Assembly (NCBI GenBank): GCA_028564925.1
Contig: CM053034.1
Location: 92,823,626 to 92,887,625 of the forward strand
Source: Lithobates sylvaticus
Lineage: Eukaryota > Chordata > Amphibia > Anura > Ranidae
DNA length: 64,000 nucleotides
Direction: 5' to 3'
A program made the position numbers and the translations under genes. The notes beneath the pieces are model-generated. The model did no database searches. It was not told where the DNA came from and worked only from the letters and a program-made list of their open reading frames with translations. This document shows, one piece after another, positions 12,100 to 25,089 of the stretch; within the stretch, counting starts at the first letter, position 1; each line of letters begins with the position of its first letter.

Positions 12100-14874
12100 T
12101 AGGGATGGGCCCGGTGTTCGATTCAAACCCATGTTCGCCCGCTCGGCGAGCCCAGAACTATTTTGGCCGCTCGCATCAAATTCGTGTGATGCGAGCGGCC
12201 CCGGCCCGCAATGCACTGCGCCAGTTGCAGTGCATTGCTGGCTGATGATTGGCCAAGCATGCACTGTGACCCGCATGCTTGGCCAATCAAACAGCCTGCG
12301 GCGAGGAGAGCAATAATTGGCCACAAGCAGGATGCCTGTGGCCAATTATAGCTCAGGGGGTTTAGTACACGCCCCACAGTATAAAAGGCCCCCGCGTCGG
12401 CGGCCTCGCATATTGTGTTGTGTTCCAGCGTCAGCATGTCAGTGTTATGTGCTGCTGACTGCTGACCTTATGTGCTATGATTCTGGGGATTAGTGTGTGT
12501 GTGCTGTTAGTACAGCATTGCAGTATCACATCTGGGGGGTGTCTATAGTATGCCTGTGAAGGGGGGCATGTTTCCTGTGCTTAGAACTGTCCCTGCAAAA
12601 AGTGTCATTTTTGCAGGAAAAAAAGCTATTTAAAATCACTCGCGGCTAATGTATTGATGGCTCCCGTAACACAGAGAACAGTCATTCATTGAAAGCCATT
12701 CATAAAAAAAAAGTCATTGATAAAAAAAAAAAAAAGTGTGGGGGTCCCCCCAAATTCAATAACCAGGCCCTTCAGGTCTGCTATGGATATTAAGGGGTCT
12801 GGGATGGATTTTAAGGGGGACCCCAGCCAAAAAAAATGGCGTGGGGTCCCCCTCAAAATCCATACCAGACCCTTATCCGAGCACGCAACCTGGCAGGCCG
12901 CAGGAAAAGAGGGGGGACGAGAGCGCCCCCCCCCTCCTTCCTGAACCGTACCAGGCCACATGCCCTCAACATTGGGAGGATGCTTGGTTGTGGGGGGCCT
13001 GCGGGCAGGGGGCTTATCGGAATCTGGAAGCCCCCTTTAACAAGGGGGCCCCCAGATCCCGCCCCCCCTGTGTGAAATGGTAAGGGGGTACAAAAGTACC
13101 CCTACCATTTCACCAAAAAAGTGTCAAAAATTGTAAAAATGACAGGAGACGGTCTTTGACAATTCCTTTATTAAAATCTTCTTTCTTCTGGTCTTCCTTT
13201 CTTCATCCTTCAGTTTCTTCATCTTCTCCTTCCGGCATCTTCTTCCATCTTCTTCTTCCATCATCTTCTTCCTCCGATCCGCTTCTTCTTGCTCTGGTCT
13301 TCTCGTCCGGCATCTTCTTCCATGGCGTCGTCGTCTCTTCTGGGCAGCTCCGCGCAATGGGAGGCTCCCGCTGTGTGAGGCTTCGCTCTGTCTGACAGGT
13401 CTTTTATAACGGAGGGCACCTGGTGACCCCTCCCCCTCTGACGCACGGGGACATCATGGGGAATTCCCTATGGCTTTCCCCATGAGGTCAGAGGGGGGCG
13501 GGGTCACGAGGTGCCCTCCGTTATAAAAGACCTGTCAGACGGAGCGAAGCCTCACACAGCGGGAGCCTCCCATTGCGAGGAGCGGCCCGACAGAAGAACA
13601 GACGCCGACGCCATGGAAAAAGATGCCGGACGAGAAGGACGAGAAGACCAGCGCAAGAAGAAGCGGATCGGAGGAAGAAGAAGATGGAAGAAGAAGATGG
13701 AAGAAGATGCCGGAAGGAGAAGATGAAGAAACTGAAGGATGAAGAAAGGAAGACCAGAAGAAAGAAGATTTTAATAAAGGAATTGTCAAAGACCGTCTCC
13801 TGTCATTTTTACCATTTTTGACACTTTTTTGGTGAAATGGTAGGGGTACTTTTGTACCCCCTTACCATTTCACACAGGGGTGGGCGGGATCTGGGGGTCC
13901 CCTAGTTAAAGGGGGCTTCCAGATTCCGATAAGCCCCCCGCCCGCAGACCCCCACAACCAATGGCCAGGGTTGTGGGGAAGAGGCCCTTGTCCTCATCAA
14001 CATGGGGACAAGGTGCTTTGGGGGTCTCAGACCCCCAAAGCATCCTCCCAATGTTGAGGGCATGTGGCCTGGTGCGGTTCAGGAGGGAGGGGGGCCGCTC
14101 TTGTCCCCCCCTCTTTTCCTGCGGCCTGCCAGGTTGCGTGCTCGGATAAGGGTCTGGTATGGATTTTGAGGGGGACCCCACGCCATTTTTTTTGGGCTGG
14201 GGTTCCCCTTAAAATCCATCCCAGACCTCAAGGGTCTGGTATGGATTTTGAGGGGGAACCCACTCCATTTTTTTTTTTGGCTGGGGTCCCCCTTAATATC
14301 CATAGCAGACTTGAAGGGCCTGGTTATTGAATTTGGGGGGACCCCCACGCTTTTTTTTTAAATTTTTTTTATTTTTTATCAATGACTTTTTTTTTATGAA
14401 TGGCTTTCAATGAATGACTGTTCTCTGTGTTACGGGAGCCGTCAATACATTAGCCGCGAGTGATTTTAAATAGCTTTTTTTCCTGCAAAAATTACACTTT
14501 TTGCAGGGACAGTTCTAAGCACAGGAAACATGCGCCCCTTCACAGGCATACTATAGATACCCCCCAGGTACGAAATTTAAAGGAATATTACACTTTTATT
14601 GTTTCAATTTAAGCATTATTAAAATCACTGCTCCTGAAAAAACGTCAGTTTTAAAAAAAAAAAATTTGCATTGATACATGTCCCCTTGGGCAGGACCCAG
14701 GTCCCCAAACACTTTTTATGACAATAACATGCATATTAGCCTTTAAAATTAGCACTTTTGATTTTGAACGTTCGCATCCATTGTAACTAATAGGGTTCTA
14801 ATGCTCGCACGGACTTTAGGTCCGTTCGCGGGTTCTGGTGCGAGCCGAATGGGGGGGTGTTCGGCTCATCCCTA
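12100..14874. mobile_element. Palindromic hAT-type non-autonomous element, 2775 bp, 8-bp target duplication
   Basis: CTGGTCAG occurs at 12092-12099 and 14875-14882, and the element starts TAGGGATG and ends CATCCCTA. An 8-bp duplication and a TAGGG-type terminus fit the hAT superfamily. Most of the interior is one long inverted repeat. No transposase is encoded: mirrored lysine/glutamate-rich frames at 13124-13357 (minus) and 13573-13821 (plus) are the same DNA read from each arm. At least four more partial family copies occur (26035, 37019, 46501, 48527). Confidence 0.8.
12530..14568. repeat. Long palindrome: two arms of about 0.95-1.1 kb with nearly no spacer
   Basis: Left arm about 12530-13465, right arm about 13475-14568, centred on GGGGAATTCCC and TGGCTTTCCCCATG near 13465-13480. 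Paired landmarks include the AGGAGACGGTCTTTGACAAT block (13143 versus 13800), the GGGGTAC hairpin and the CTGTCCCTGCAAAAAGTG block (12588 versus 14510). The right arm is longer because of an extra TCTGGTATGG unit (about 14235) and an extra segment near 13985-14045. Confidence 0.85.
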
Positions 14875-14918
14875 CTGGTCAGGAAGGGGGTATAAGTGCC
14901 CAGTAAGCAAGTGGTTAA

Positions 14919-15292
14919 GGACATATATTCCTTTATAGTGGGATTCCTGTCCAGCATGTCTTCCATTCAAGCCTGTGTCAGCCCATGGGAGGGGTTTTAA
15001 TGATTCTGGTTTGATACAAACATATACAACACAATAAAATCTCAACAGATATCGTCATTCTATTCTGAGGAAGCCGACCAACTTGTCTGTGAAGCATATT
15101 AAAATGGGATGACACCTCACCATTAGCCAAGATTATGATATGTATAGGATGTTGTGCTAACACTGTATTAAGGATAGAAGACAAGAACAAGCATATGCAA
15201 AGGCAATGATGTAAGATATTGCATTAGAAATGGTGTTTTTTAGCATACAAAAAAGCATGTATTGCAATGTTCCTTCTAGATACTGTATGGTC
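14919..15292. other. Intergenic stretch without recognised features
   Basis: No known terminus or frame; sequence between the TTAA-site element and the fold-back repeat. Confidence 0.4.
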
Positions 15293-15735
15293 GTAACAAT
15301 AAAATGTATAAGAGGGGGGATTTTGGGACTTTAAATGAGGCATCCCGGTATCAGGTACATTTAAAAGGATATTGGGACTTTAGATGAAACAGTTGAAATG
15401 TGGAGGTAGGAGTAAAAAATACTTTTATTTGCAGCGAGTATAGTAGAAAAATAATTTCATATATATACATACACATATATTTAGCACAAAGTATAGGCAT
15501 AGTAGATAGAGACATATATACAAATGAACACATGATTGTAATGAATAAGTAATAGTCAGAGTGGTAATATACATAAAACAGTAATGCGGCCTAATAAGGC
15601 CAAGGGCGGCATGTCCGGTAGCTGAATCTGTAATCCCATGGTATATATACGTATAATAGTACTAAAGTAATGTTGGTGACATCATCAAGGCATACATGGT
15701 ATAGCTGTAGCATCAAATATAGCTTGATGCTTTTC

Positions 15736-16300
15736 GTGGATGTTTCTCCAGTCATCAGGAGCAGATGCGACAGATTCCTGTGAAATATACACATTTAGTA
15801 AACCACACTCTATATAGAGGGGAGTAAAACAAATTGGTACTTAAAATAGTTGGCCAAACACACTTACCAACCCTGGCAGTGAATGCCGGTGGCACAAAAC
15901 CCACCACGGAAGCTGAGGCGGTATAGTATATATATTGGCAGCATCGGGTGATGTTAAAAAATGCATGGGTGTTTTGAGTGTTTATACTCAAATATATAAA
16001 TAAATATATAAAATATATAAATATATAAAATACATAAATATTTGTAGATGTTTTTCCACTCATCAGGAGCAGATGCGACAGATTCCTGTGAAATATACAC
16101 ATTTAGTAAACCACACCCTATATAGAGGGGAGTATAAAAAATTGGTACTTAAAATAGTTGGCCAAATACACTTACCAAACCTGGCAGTGAATGCGACATG
16201 TGGCAGATGACACAGAGTGAGCCGGAGGCACAAAACCCACTGTGGGAGCTGAGGTGATGTTAAAAAATGCATGGGTGTTTAGGATGGTCTCCATATAGCA
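15736..16300. repeat. Partial tandem duplication inside the left arm, period about 308 bp
   Basis: The segment starting GTGGATGTTTCTCCAGTCAT at 15736 recurs as GTAGATGTTTTTCCACTCAT at 16044, followed in both by the CAGGAATCTGTCGC complement, the TATATAGAGGGGAGT block and the TGGCAGTGAATGC block. The right arm has only one copy, so the duplication arose in the left arm. An AT-rich ATATAAATA tract separates the copies. Confidence 0.8.
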
Positions 16301-16797
16301 GCAGTGACGCTATGTGGCTCATCAAAAAGTATCTGGGAACACATTTTAAATATGTATATAGTTTAGAACAGTAGTGAGTATAAAAGTAGTATATAAATAA
16401 TGAACCCAGTATACCTACATAAAGAGAGAAATTCAGTGTTGTAATGAAAGAAATATAGTGGGCCGACCTGTGTAAAAAGAGTGAATGAGCGTAACCTAGA
16501 TATGTGCAAGCATGTAACTAATGAAGAAGAGAAACTAATTCAAAAAAGAATAAAGTGTGCAGTGAAACAAAACAAAAGAATAGCTACCAAGATGGACCTA
16601 ATCCCATGAACACTTACCCGATTGCTGTAAGCCATGCAGTACCGACTGACAGACAGCTAGTATGCAGGATCACCAGGAGGAGACTGGTCGTATAAACAGC
16701 CTGCTAAAACTGGGAGATACACACCATCACTGTTGCTATATGGAGACCATCTTAAACACCCATGCATTTTTTAACATCACCCGATGCTGCCAATATA

Positions 16798-18418
<1,621 letters not shown>

Positions 18419-19004
18419 TATATACTATACCGCCTCATCTCCCGTGGTGGGTTTTGTGCCACCGGCATTCACTGCCAGGGTTGGTAAGTGTGTTTGGCCA
18501 ACTATTTTTAAGTACCAATTTGTTTTACTCCCCTCTATATAGAGTGTGGTTTACTAAATGTGTATATTTCACAGGAATCTGTCGCATCTGCTCCTGATGA
18601 CTGGAGAAACATCCACGAAACGCGTCAAGCTATATTTGATGCTACAGCTATACCATGTATGCCTTGATGATGTCATCAACATTACTTTAGTACTATTATA
18701 TGTATATATACTATGGGATTACAGATTCAGCTACCGGACATGCCGCCCTTGGCACTATTAGGCCGCATTACTGTTTTATGTATATTACTACTCTGACTAT
18801 TGCTTATTCATTACGATCATGTGTTCATTTGTATATATGTCTCTATCTACTATGCCTATACTTTGTGCTAAATATATGTGTATGTATATATATATGAAAT
18901 TATTTTTCTACTATACTCGCTACAAATAAAAGTATTTTTTACTCCTACCTCCACATTTCAACTGTTTCATCTAAAGTCCCAATTTCCTTTTAAATGTAAC
19001 AATA

Positions 19005-19900
19005 CATTTTTTTTTACATATGTATTTGTATCTGTGTGGCACCTTTTAAAGTCTATCTATTCCAAATCAAGTTCTATTGAGCTGAAAATACAAATAAAGT
19101 AGCTTTCATTAACACCCCACAAGAGCCTCTTGCTTGGTGTTTTAGTAAATGCTCCGATATATACACTCACAACAATGTTTGTAATCCTTGGTATTACATG
19201 GAAAGAAAACTCTTCAAGGTACAATTCTTCAGTGTGATGAGATGTCTGATATAAAGCATCTTATCCCACTGAAGGACTGTACCTTGAAGAGTTTGCCTAC
19301 ATACTATTACACAGGGCTTTTTTTCTCGGAAAATAGGTAAAGGAACTCAATCACGACCCCCCTGTCCCTTATACACACCCTCCAAACCACATCAAATAGT
19401 CGGTGTGGTCAAATTTCACTAACAGTGGAAGGGTCTTAACAGGGTTATTAAATACCAGAAGTGCATTATGTAAAGAGTGCAGAGTTCAGGGAGGGGGTTA
19501 CACACAGACTGCAGAGTTCAGGAGTGTGCTGCATACAGAGTGCAGAGTTTAGAGGTGCACTACACAGAGTGCAGAATTCAGCCTTCTTCCACAGCTGCTT
19601 ACCTCTGCATCCCCCATCCACATCTCACATTAACCCCTCTTCAGCTCTGACCTCTGCATGCAACCCCCCTCTACTGCCCCATTTGCTCCCCATCTCCTTA
19701 AAAGCTCCACCATCTTTCACGTGCCCTATGTTTGTTGCTGTATTAAGCTGAAGCACCCAGCCAGCTCTAGTGCCTGTAGTTGGCTCCACCTCTCTCACTT
19801 GTGGGGAGATCATCCAGTGGTGATGTTGGCATTTTCACTGCACCCCCTGTACATGCATCTCCCTTGTCTGTAGCTACAGACATCATTCAGATATCTTCAT
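19005..19900. other. Intergenic stretch with two small repeats
   Basis: Holds an inverted repeat (about 19208-19294; AAACTCTTCAAGGTACA against TGTACCTTGAAGAGTTT) and a short tandem array at about 19470-19580, with four imperfect units of about 33 bp sharing TGCAGAGTTCAG. No gene is supported. Confidence 0.6.
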
Positions 19901-21824
19901 TTAGCACTGTGCAATTCCCTACACGATAAGAATGATCATAGTGTCTTTTCAGCCGCTTTGATCGTTCTCACAGGTGGCAAGAGGGGTTGTTCCTTCCCCC
20001 CCTCCCCCCCTCATGTGCTTCTACTGATTCAATCCTGCCATCGGTGAGTCGGAGAAGGGAACCGCTGGTGCCGAATGCTGATGATAGCGGTTTATGGTGG
20101 ACTAGATGGCCCCCGGAGTCTCTATGAACGTTCGGTGGCCGGGTGCAATGTTATAAAGTCACGCCCGGCCCCTCCATTTGAAAATGGAGTCTCAATGGCT
20201 GGGAAGCTGAGATCCTATTTTTTGTTATTTTTTTATTTTATTTCAGGCTTTCCAGCCTAGAGGTGAGATGTTGGGACTTATTGACCAAATGTCTTACTGT
20301 AAAGAGGACCTGTTAGACTTATTCCCATTACAAGGAATGTTTACAATTTTTCAAAAGCGCCCGCTATGTGTAAATTTAGTTTTTGCCCAAAACTACAATT
20401 GAGTTTTGGGGTTAATTTTTCTAGGTTGTACTTTGGCATCAGGATGTATTAAGGTTCTGCCTGGTCATAGGTGAGGTGAGCACCTGTGACAGGCTGATAA
20501 CGCAGTCTGGTTGGACGCGTTGGGTACTAATCTTACCCCCGGAGCCAATCAGTGGGCACGTCTTGCCTCGCTGTGTATTCCGGGGGGGGGTACTCAAGGT
20601 GCTGAAGTCACGTGTTTCGGGTTCGTGGTGCCAGTTCTGGTTTCGGTCGTGACCAGCCCCGTGAGGGGTCTCGGTCCAGGAATGTCTACTGACTCCAGGG
20701 TCTTGTTTCTACTGACTAGCCCCAGAGGCCCTCATGGTCTGGGGTGGGGATCCATCCGTTTCCGGCCCTCGGAACTGGCTAGTTCGAGGTGCAGTAACTG
20801 AAGCAGGATTCCAAAGTGTTCCGGTGCCGTCTCAGGATTATAGAGGCCCAGCAACTCTTCGTGCAATCAGGGGAGGACTCTTCGGGGGAGAGCCATGCAT
20901 GAGGCTGGCTGCTCGGTAAGAGCCTGGAAACTGAGATGTATGGACACTAGTTGAATCCACATTTCCTACTGTATCGCCGGATCGGCTGAGAGATACTGGT
21001 ACCATAGGAAAAGTTCTTAACCTATCCTTAAGTTGCAACTTAAGTTCCCGTGAGAGACTTTGTGTTTCACCTGAAGTTTCCTAAGCAAGTCTGTGGCAGA
21101 GACTTTTGCTAAGCTGAGATCACTTGTTGGCTGCTAGATCTACAAACAAGGGTTTATCCAACAGTAAGTTATCCAGTTGCGAGTAGGTACTCCCTGGATC
21201 ATCTAGAGAGAGACATTTATTTAAGTGTCAGCAAGTTCCAAGTGCCTGAGCTTCTATACCCTTGCCCTCTATTCCCAACTGAGACTGTGTTTTGTTCAAC
21301 GTTTCATGCAAATAAAAAAATCCTCAAAAGGACTTTGAGTGTCAGTCTTCACAGTTACTGGGTACTAACCCTGGAAACCCCTAGAAAAGAACGACAGGCT
21401 ACAAGGCGGAGGAGATAATCGGTAAGCCAAGAAAAAAACATAGCCACCCCAGGGGTTATGGGGCTACACATGTAACCAATAAAATTTTTTAAAGTGTCAC
21501 ATATGGGGATTTTCAAGTACCAAAGTTTGGAGCCAATCCACGAGCATGTGCAATTTTGAAGCGTGACATGTTAGGTATCTATTTACATCTTTCAAATTAT
21601 GCAATAATATAATTGGGCTAACTTTACTGTTTGTTTTTTTTTAATGCATAAAACTGCGCAATACCATGCGAGAAAAAAAGTTGCAACAACGGCCATTTTA
21701 TTCTCTAGGGTCTCTGCTAAAAAAAACATATATCATGTTTGGGGGTTCTATGTAATTTTCTAGTAAACAAATTATGATTTTTACATTTAGGAGAGAAATG
21801 TCAGAATTGATAGTAGGCAAGTGG
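19901..21824. mobile_element. Right-hand part of a TTAA-site element, probably interrupted
   Basis: TTAA at 21825-21828 follows the inverted terminus GTAGGCAAGTGG, matching the CCACTTGC terminus of the 11199-14914 element. The segment 21480-21824 (GCCATTTTATTCTCTAGGGT, then AT-rich) reads as the end of such an element. A left terminus was not found, so the 19901 start is approximate. The middle (about 20400-21476) looks like a separate insert. Confidence 0.45.
20400..21476 (+). other. Unresolved insert, possibly an LTR fossil
   Basis: A GC-richer block between two parts that look like one TTAA-site element, with an AATAAA at about 21310 and a terminal GGGGCTACA. No matched boundaries, primer site or second copy in the window. 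Open frames at 20511-20919 have no recognisable domain. Confidence 0.25.
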
Positions 21825-22566
21825 TTAAACGCATTTAACTAAACAAATTTATCTAAATAACAAATCGAAACGAAACAAAACTATTTTTTTCGTTCAGCAC
21901 ATGTCTATCCTAAACCATATAATCAATCTCAAAAACATGCATTTAAAATGTGTGTTTATACAAGCATAAATATCTTGTGGACACAACATAAATCATCTCA
22001 TGTGCCCATACAGTGCGTAGAAAAAAGAAACCAAGTAGGGAGGCGTGGCTTGGCATGCAGCGTGGATGGCAGCAAGATAGAGCTCTGTTACACCCTCGGC
22101 TCCTACGGGCTTAGCGGCAACCCTATCTTGTTATGAAATGAGAAGAGTCACCTGCTACAACACCAGTAACCGATCCCGGCAATCATCTTCCCTCTCCGGG
22201 ACCCGCAGCATCCTGAAGATCTTTAAATCACAGCCGCGGCGCCACGAGGCATCGGGCAAGATGGCGCATCCTCTAGGGCAGGATGATTTCAGTGAGGACT
22301 CCCAGTCAGCTTACGAGGAAGCAGTAAGGGATACAGTGACACCTGATCACCCACTGACTTTCGCTGCTATGATGAAAATAGCGGCTGATATAAAAAGTAC
22401 ATTCTCCTCTGTCATTACAGAGCTCAAGTCTGATATTTTCTCCCTCTCTGAAAAACTAGAAGGGGCTGAGAAAGCAGGGAGTAGATGAGCCATCACCCGC
22501 TTGGAAAGGGTCTCTGCTTCTAATTCAGCTCACATAATAGAGATGAATCACCACTTAGAAGACTAA

Positions 22567-22991
22567 AGCCCCATACACACGCGCGGATTATCCGAGGACC
22601 AGGTCCGTCGGATCATGTCCGTCGTACTTTGTCCGATGTTGGTTTTGCGTACACACGGTCGGACAAAGTTGTCGGAAAATCCGATCATTCTGAACGTGGT
22701 GACGTTTGTTGCCTACGACGGGACTACGTAGAGGCTAGTAGCCAATAGCTTTGGTCTTCTAATGTGATCTGAGCATGCATAGCACTTTGTCCGTCGGACT
22801 ACCATACACACGATCGGATTTGGTGTGATCGGACCTTGTTGTCCAAAAATCTATCCAGCAGGAGATAGGACATTGTCCGTCGGACAATCCGACGTACACT
22901 GTCCGATGGTGCATACACAAGGTCGGATTTTTCGACAACATTGTCCGATCGGACAGAATCCATGCGAAAATCCAACCGTGTGTATGGGGCT
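22567..22991. mobile_element. PIF/Harbinger-type MITE inside LINE ORF1
   Basis: Inverted termini AGCCCCATACACACGCGCGG and AGCCCCATACACACGGTTGG (other strand) are flanked by TAA (22564-22566) and TTA (22992-22994). Reading the LINE frame across the site predicts an original GAC-TTA-GAC (Asp-Leu-Asp), so the duplicated target was TTA and the left copy has since changed by one base. The 425-bp interior has several further inverted ACACACGATCGGA-like blocks and no gene. Confidence 0.8.
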
Positions 22992-23382
22992 TTAGACAAC
23001 GGAGGGAGAAGACACAACATTTGGGTACGGGGCGTTTCCGAAACATTGGAACCAGTTATTATTAACAAAGCATTATTTCTGCTTTGCACTCAATCTTTAA
23101 CACACGAAGACAGGAAGATTGAATTTGAGAGGGCACATAGAGCTCTGAGGGCTCGGCCGGCGGATTTAGCACCTCCAAGGGACATTATATGTTGTCTCCC
23201 TAACTGTAAGCTGAAAGAAAAAATAATGGCAAAACTCTGCCAAAACAAACTTATTGCTTTAATGGAAATGCGATAAATATATTTCAGGACCTCTCACCAA
23301 TTACACTGAATAACTGACGTGCCCTGCAACCCCTGCTGGAGGTGTTTTACGTAAACAGAGTATGCAATATAAATGGAAGTTT

Positions 23383-23896
23383 ACATAGTAGGTGAGGTTG
23401 AAAAAAGTCCATCAAGTCCAACCTATGTGTGAGATTATGTGTCAGTATTACATTGTATATCCCTGTATGTTGCATTCGTTCAGGTGCTTATCTAATAGTT
23501 TTTGGAAACTATCGATGCCCCCTGCTGAGACCACCACCTGTGGATGGGAATTCCACATCCTTGCCTCTCTTACAGTAAAGAACCCTCTATGTAGTTTAAG
23601 GCTAAACCTCTTTTCTTCTAATTTTAATGAGTGGCCACGTGTCTTGTTAAACTCCCTTCTGTGAACATTTTTTATCCCTATTTTGGTATTTGATATTTAT
23701 AAACTGAAATCATATCTCCTCTCAAGCGTCTCTTCTCCAGAGAGAATAAGTTCAGTGCTCACAACCTTTCCTCATATCTAATATCCTCCAGACCCTTTAT
23801 CAGCTTAGTTGCCCTTCTTTGCACTCGCTCCATTTCCAGTACATCCTTCCTGAGGACTGGTGCCCAGAACTGGATAGCATACTCTAGGTTTCGCCT
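23383..23896 (-). mobile_element. CR1-like LINE, 3' fragment of ORF2
   Basis: On the minus strand the sequence encodes the C-terminal part of a CR1 reverse transcriptase: FWAPVLRKDVLEMERVQRRA, then TKLIKGLEDIRYEERL and ALNLFSLEKRRLRGDMI, ending with the usual short 3' tail. AAGTTT at 23377-23382 and 23897-23902 flanks it as a probable target duplication. It is 5'-truncated, as most CR1 copies are, and carries several stops. Confidence 0.8.
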
Positions 23897-24199
23897 AAGT
23901 TTCCTTTCACTTTGAATGTCACTTTGCAGGGCAAGCAACTCTACCTATGCACATCTGCCGATTTGCAGATCTTCTGTGATAACATACAGATCTCATTGGT
24001 TCACTTACCGGATTGGCATAGGGAGTTCCGCAACCCACCGCAGGCTTGCAATGGGCGCAACTTCCCCCATTCCACTCAAACCGCCCACTAAGAAGGGGAA
24101 GTATCACAAGCAACAACCACCTGGTTCTCATCGCACCCCAACTCCCTCCAAGGTGGCAAGAGCATTAGAAAGAGACACTGAATATGACTGACCTGGGTG

Positions 24200-25089
24200 A
24201 TGCTTTGATTAATCTTTAACTTCTTCATTATTACAACCTTCTTATTATTGGAAGCAAGGGCTGGTAAGATGACTTAATTCTACTCCCAGCACTTTGACCC
24301 TCTTTTTTTATGAAACCTCCCATTAATGCATTGTTTCCCTGTTGCTTGAAGGTTGCCTCATGGTGAAGCCCTTTCCTTAACCTTTACAACCCTCAATACC
24401 TTAAATCAAGCAAAGATGACTTTTGTCCTCTCGTTACATTTCACCTGCAATACCTATGACCGCAGATGTTACATTATTTGAGGTTTGACCAACAATTACT
24501 GCTTATAATGCCACACTTGGCTATACTGCCAAAGTAGTCATGTTCCAGCTATTTAACCACAGAGCAGTATGTTACTTACTTGAGTATTGCATTAATGTTA
24601 TAAAAAGTTTGTCTTTTTCTGGAACCCTAACGATTTACATGGGGGCAAAAACAGGGGCACTGTTATGTTATGGTTTCTAGTTATATCTGGTACACCCCAA
24701 ATACACAATTACTTATTCAGTCTCATTGGCCTGCGTCTTTTTGATCTAATTAGGATAGGCCCCCTTATGGGGCATATGTTGTCGTTTATGCATAGAAAAA
24801 TTGCAAGTTACATTTTTGATAGGAGCCGAGGGGATAAAATTAAGCCTTTTCTGTAAACTTTATTGTATTTGCTCCCTTATTTGTTTAGATCTTGATCCAT
24901 TCACACAAGTCCCTCCCACCACCACGAAAGTGGGCACTGTGGCACTTGTTGTTCACTTATACCTTTCTAAATTTGTGTATTTGTTGGATAATTATCTGCG
25001 GTCCCAAATCTTATATTGAACCTCTTGGTGTCACTACCCAGAGGTGTAATACTGAAATACTCTTACATTACTATTAACCCACCTGGGTA
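24200..25089. other. Degraded sequence between LINE ORF1 and ORF2 remains
   Basis: Should hold the ORF2 endonuclease start if the LINE is collinear, but no endonuclease motif could be recognised. Short frames here are not supported. Confidence 0.4.

Larger units (their letters stand above)
11199..14914. mobile_element. TTAA-site non-autonomous DNA element, interrupted by a hAT-type element
   Basis: TTAA at 11195-11198 and 14915-14918 bracket termini CCACTTTCCGCCC and, inverted, CCACTTGCTTACTGGGC. The first 900 bases hold a CpG-containing body and a minisatellite; the last 32 bases resume after the nested insertion. Removing 12100-14874 plus one duplication leaves an element of about 0.9 kb. 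The A-rich run and AAAGAAAGCTCTATTTGTGT segment (about 11938-12000) match the interior of the other TTAA-site element at 56845-57842, so the two are relatives. Confidence 0.75.
22261..24190 (+). pseudogene. LINE ORF1 (L1/Tx1 type), broken
   Basis: ORF1 encodes the RNA-binding protein of the LINE particle. From the ATG at 22261 (MAHPLGQDDFSEDS) it passes a heptad-rich coiled-coil stretch (ITELKSDIFSLSEKLEGAEK), an internal stop at about 22486 and IIEMNHHLED, then the MITE. After it come DNGGRRHNIWVRGVSE, IEFERAHRALRARPADLAPP and RDIICCLPNCKLKEKIMAKL, characteristic of the L1 ORF1 RNA-binding domain. Further stops and frame changes precede QYKWK (23365-23379), where the CR1-like fragment intervenes; FPFTLN and ADLQIFCDNIQISLVHLPDW follow from 23901. 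The host frame is readable on both sides of each insert, so both insertions postdate the LINE. Confidence 0.75.

Noticed and set aside
13124-13821. Lys/Arg/Glu-rich basic proteins on both strands
   Set aside because: The same sequence read from the two arms of the palindrome; no start context, no domain.
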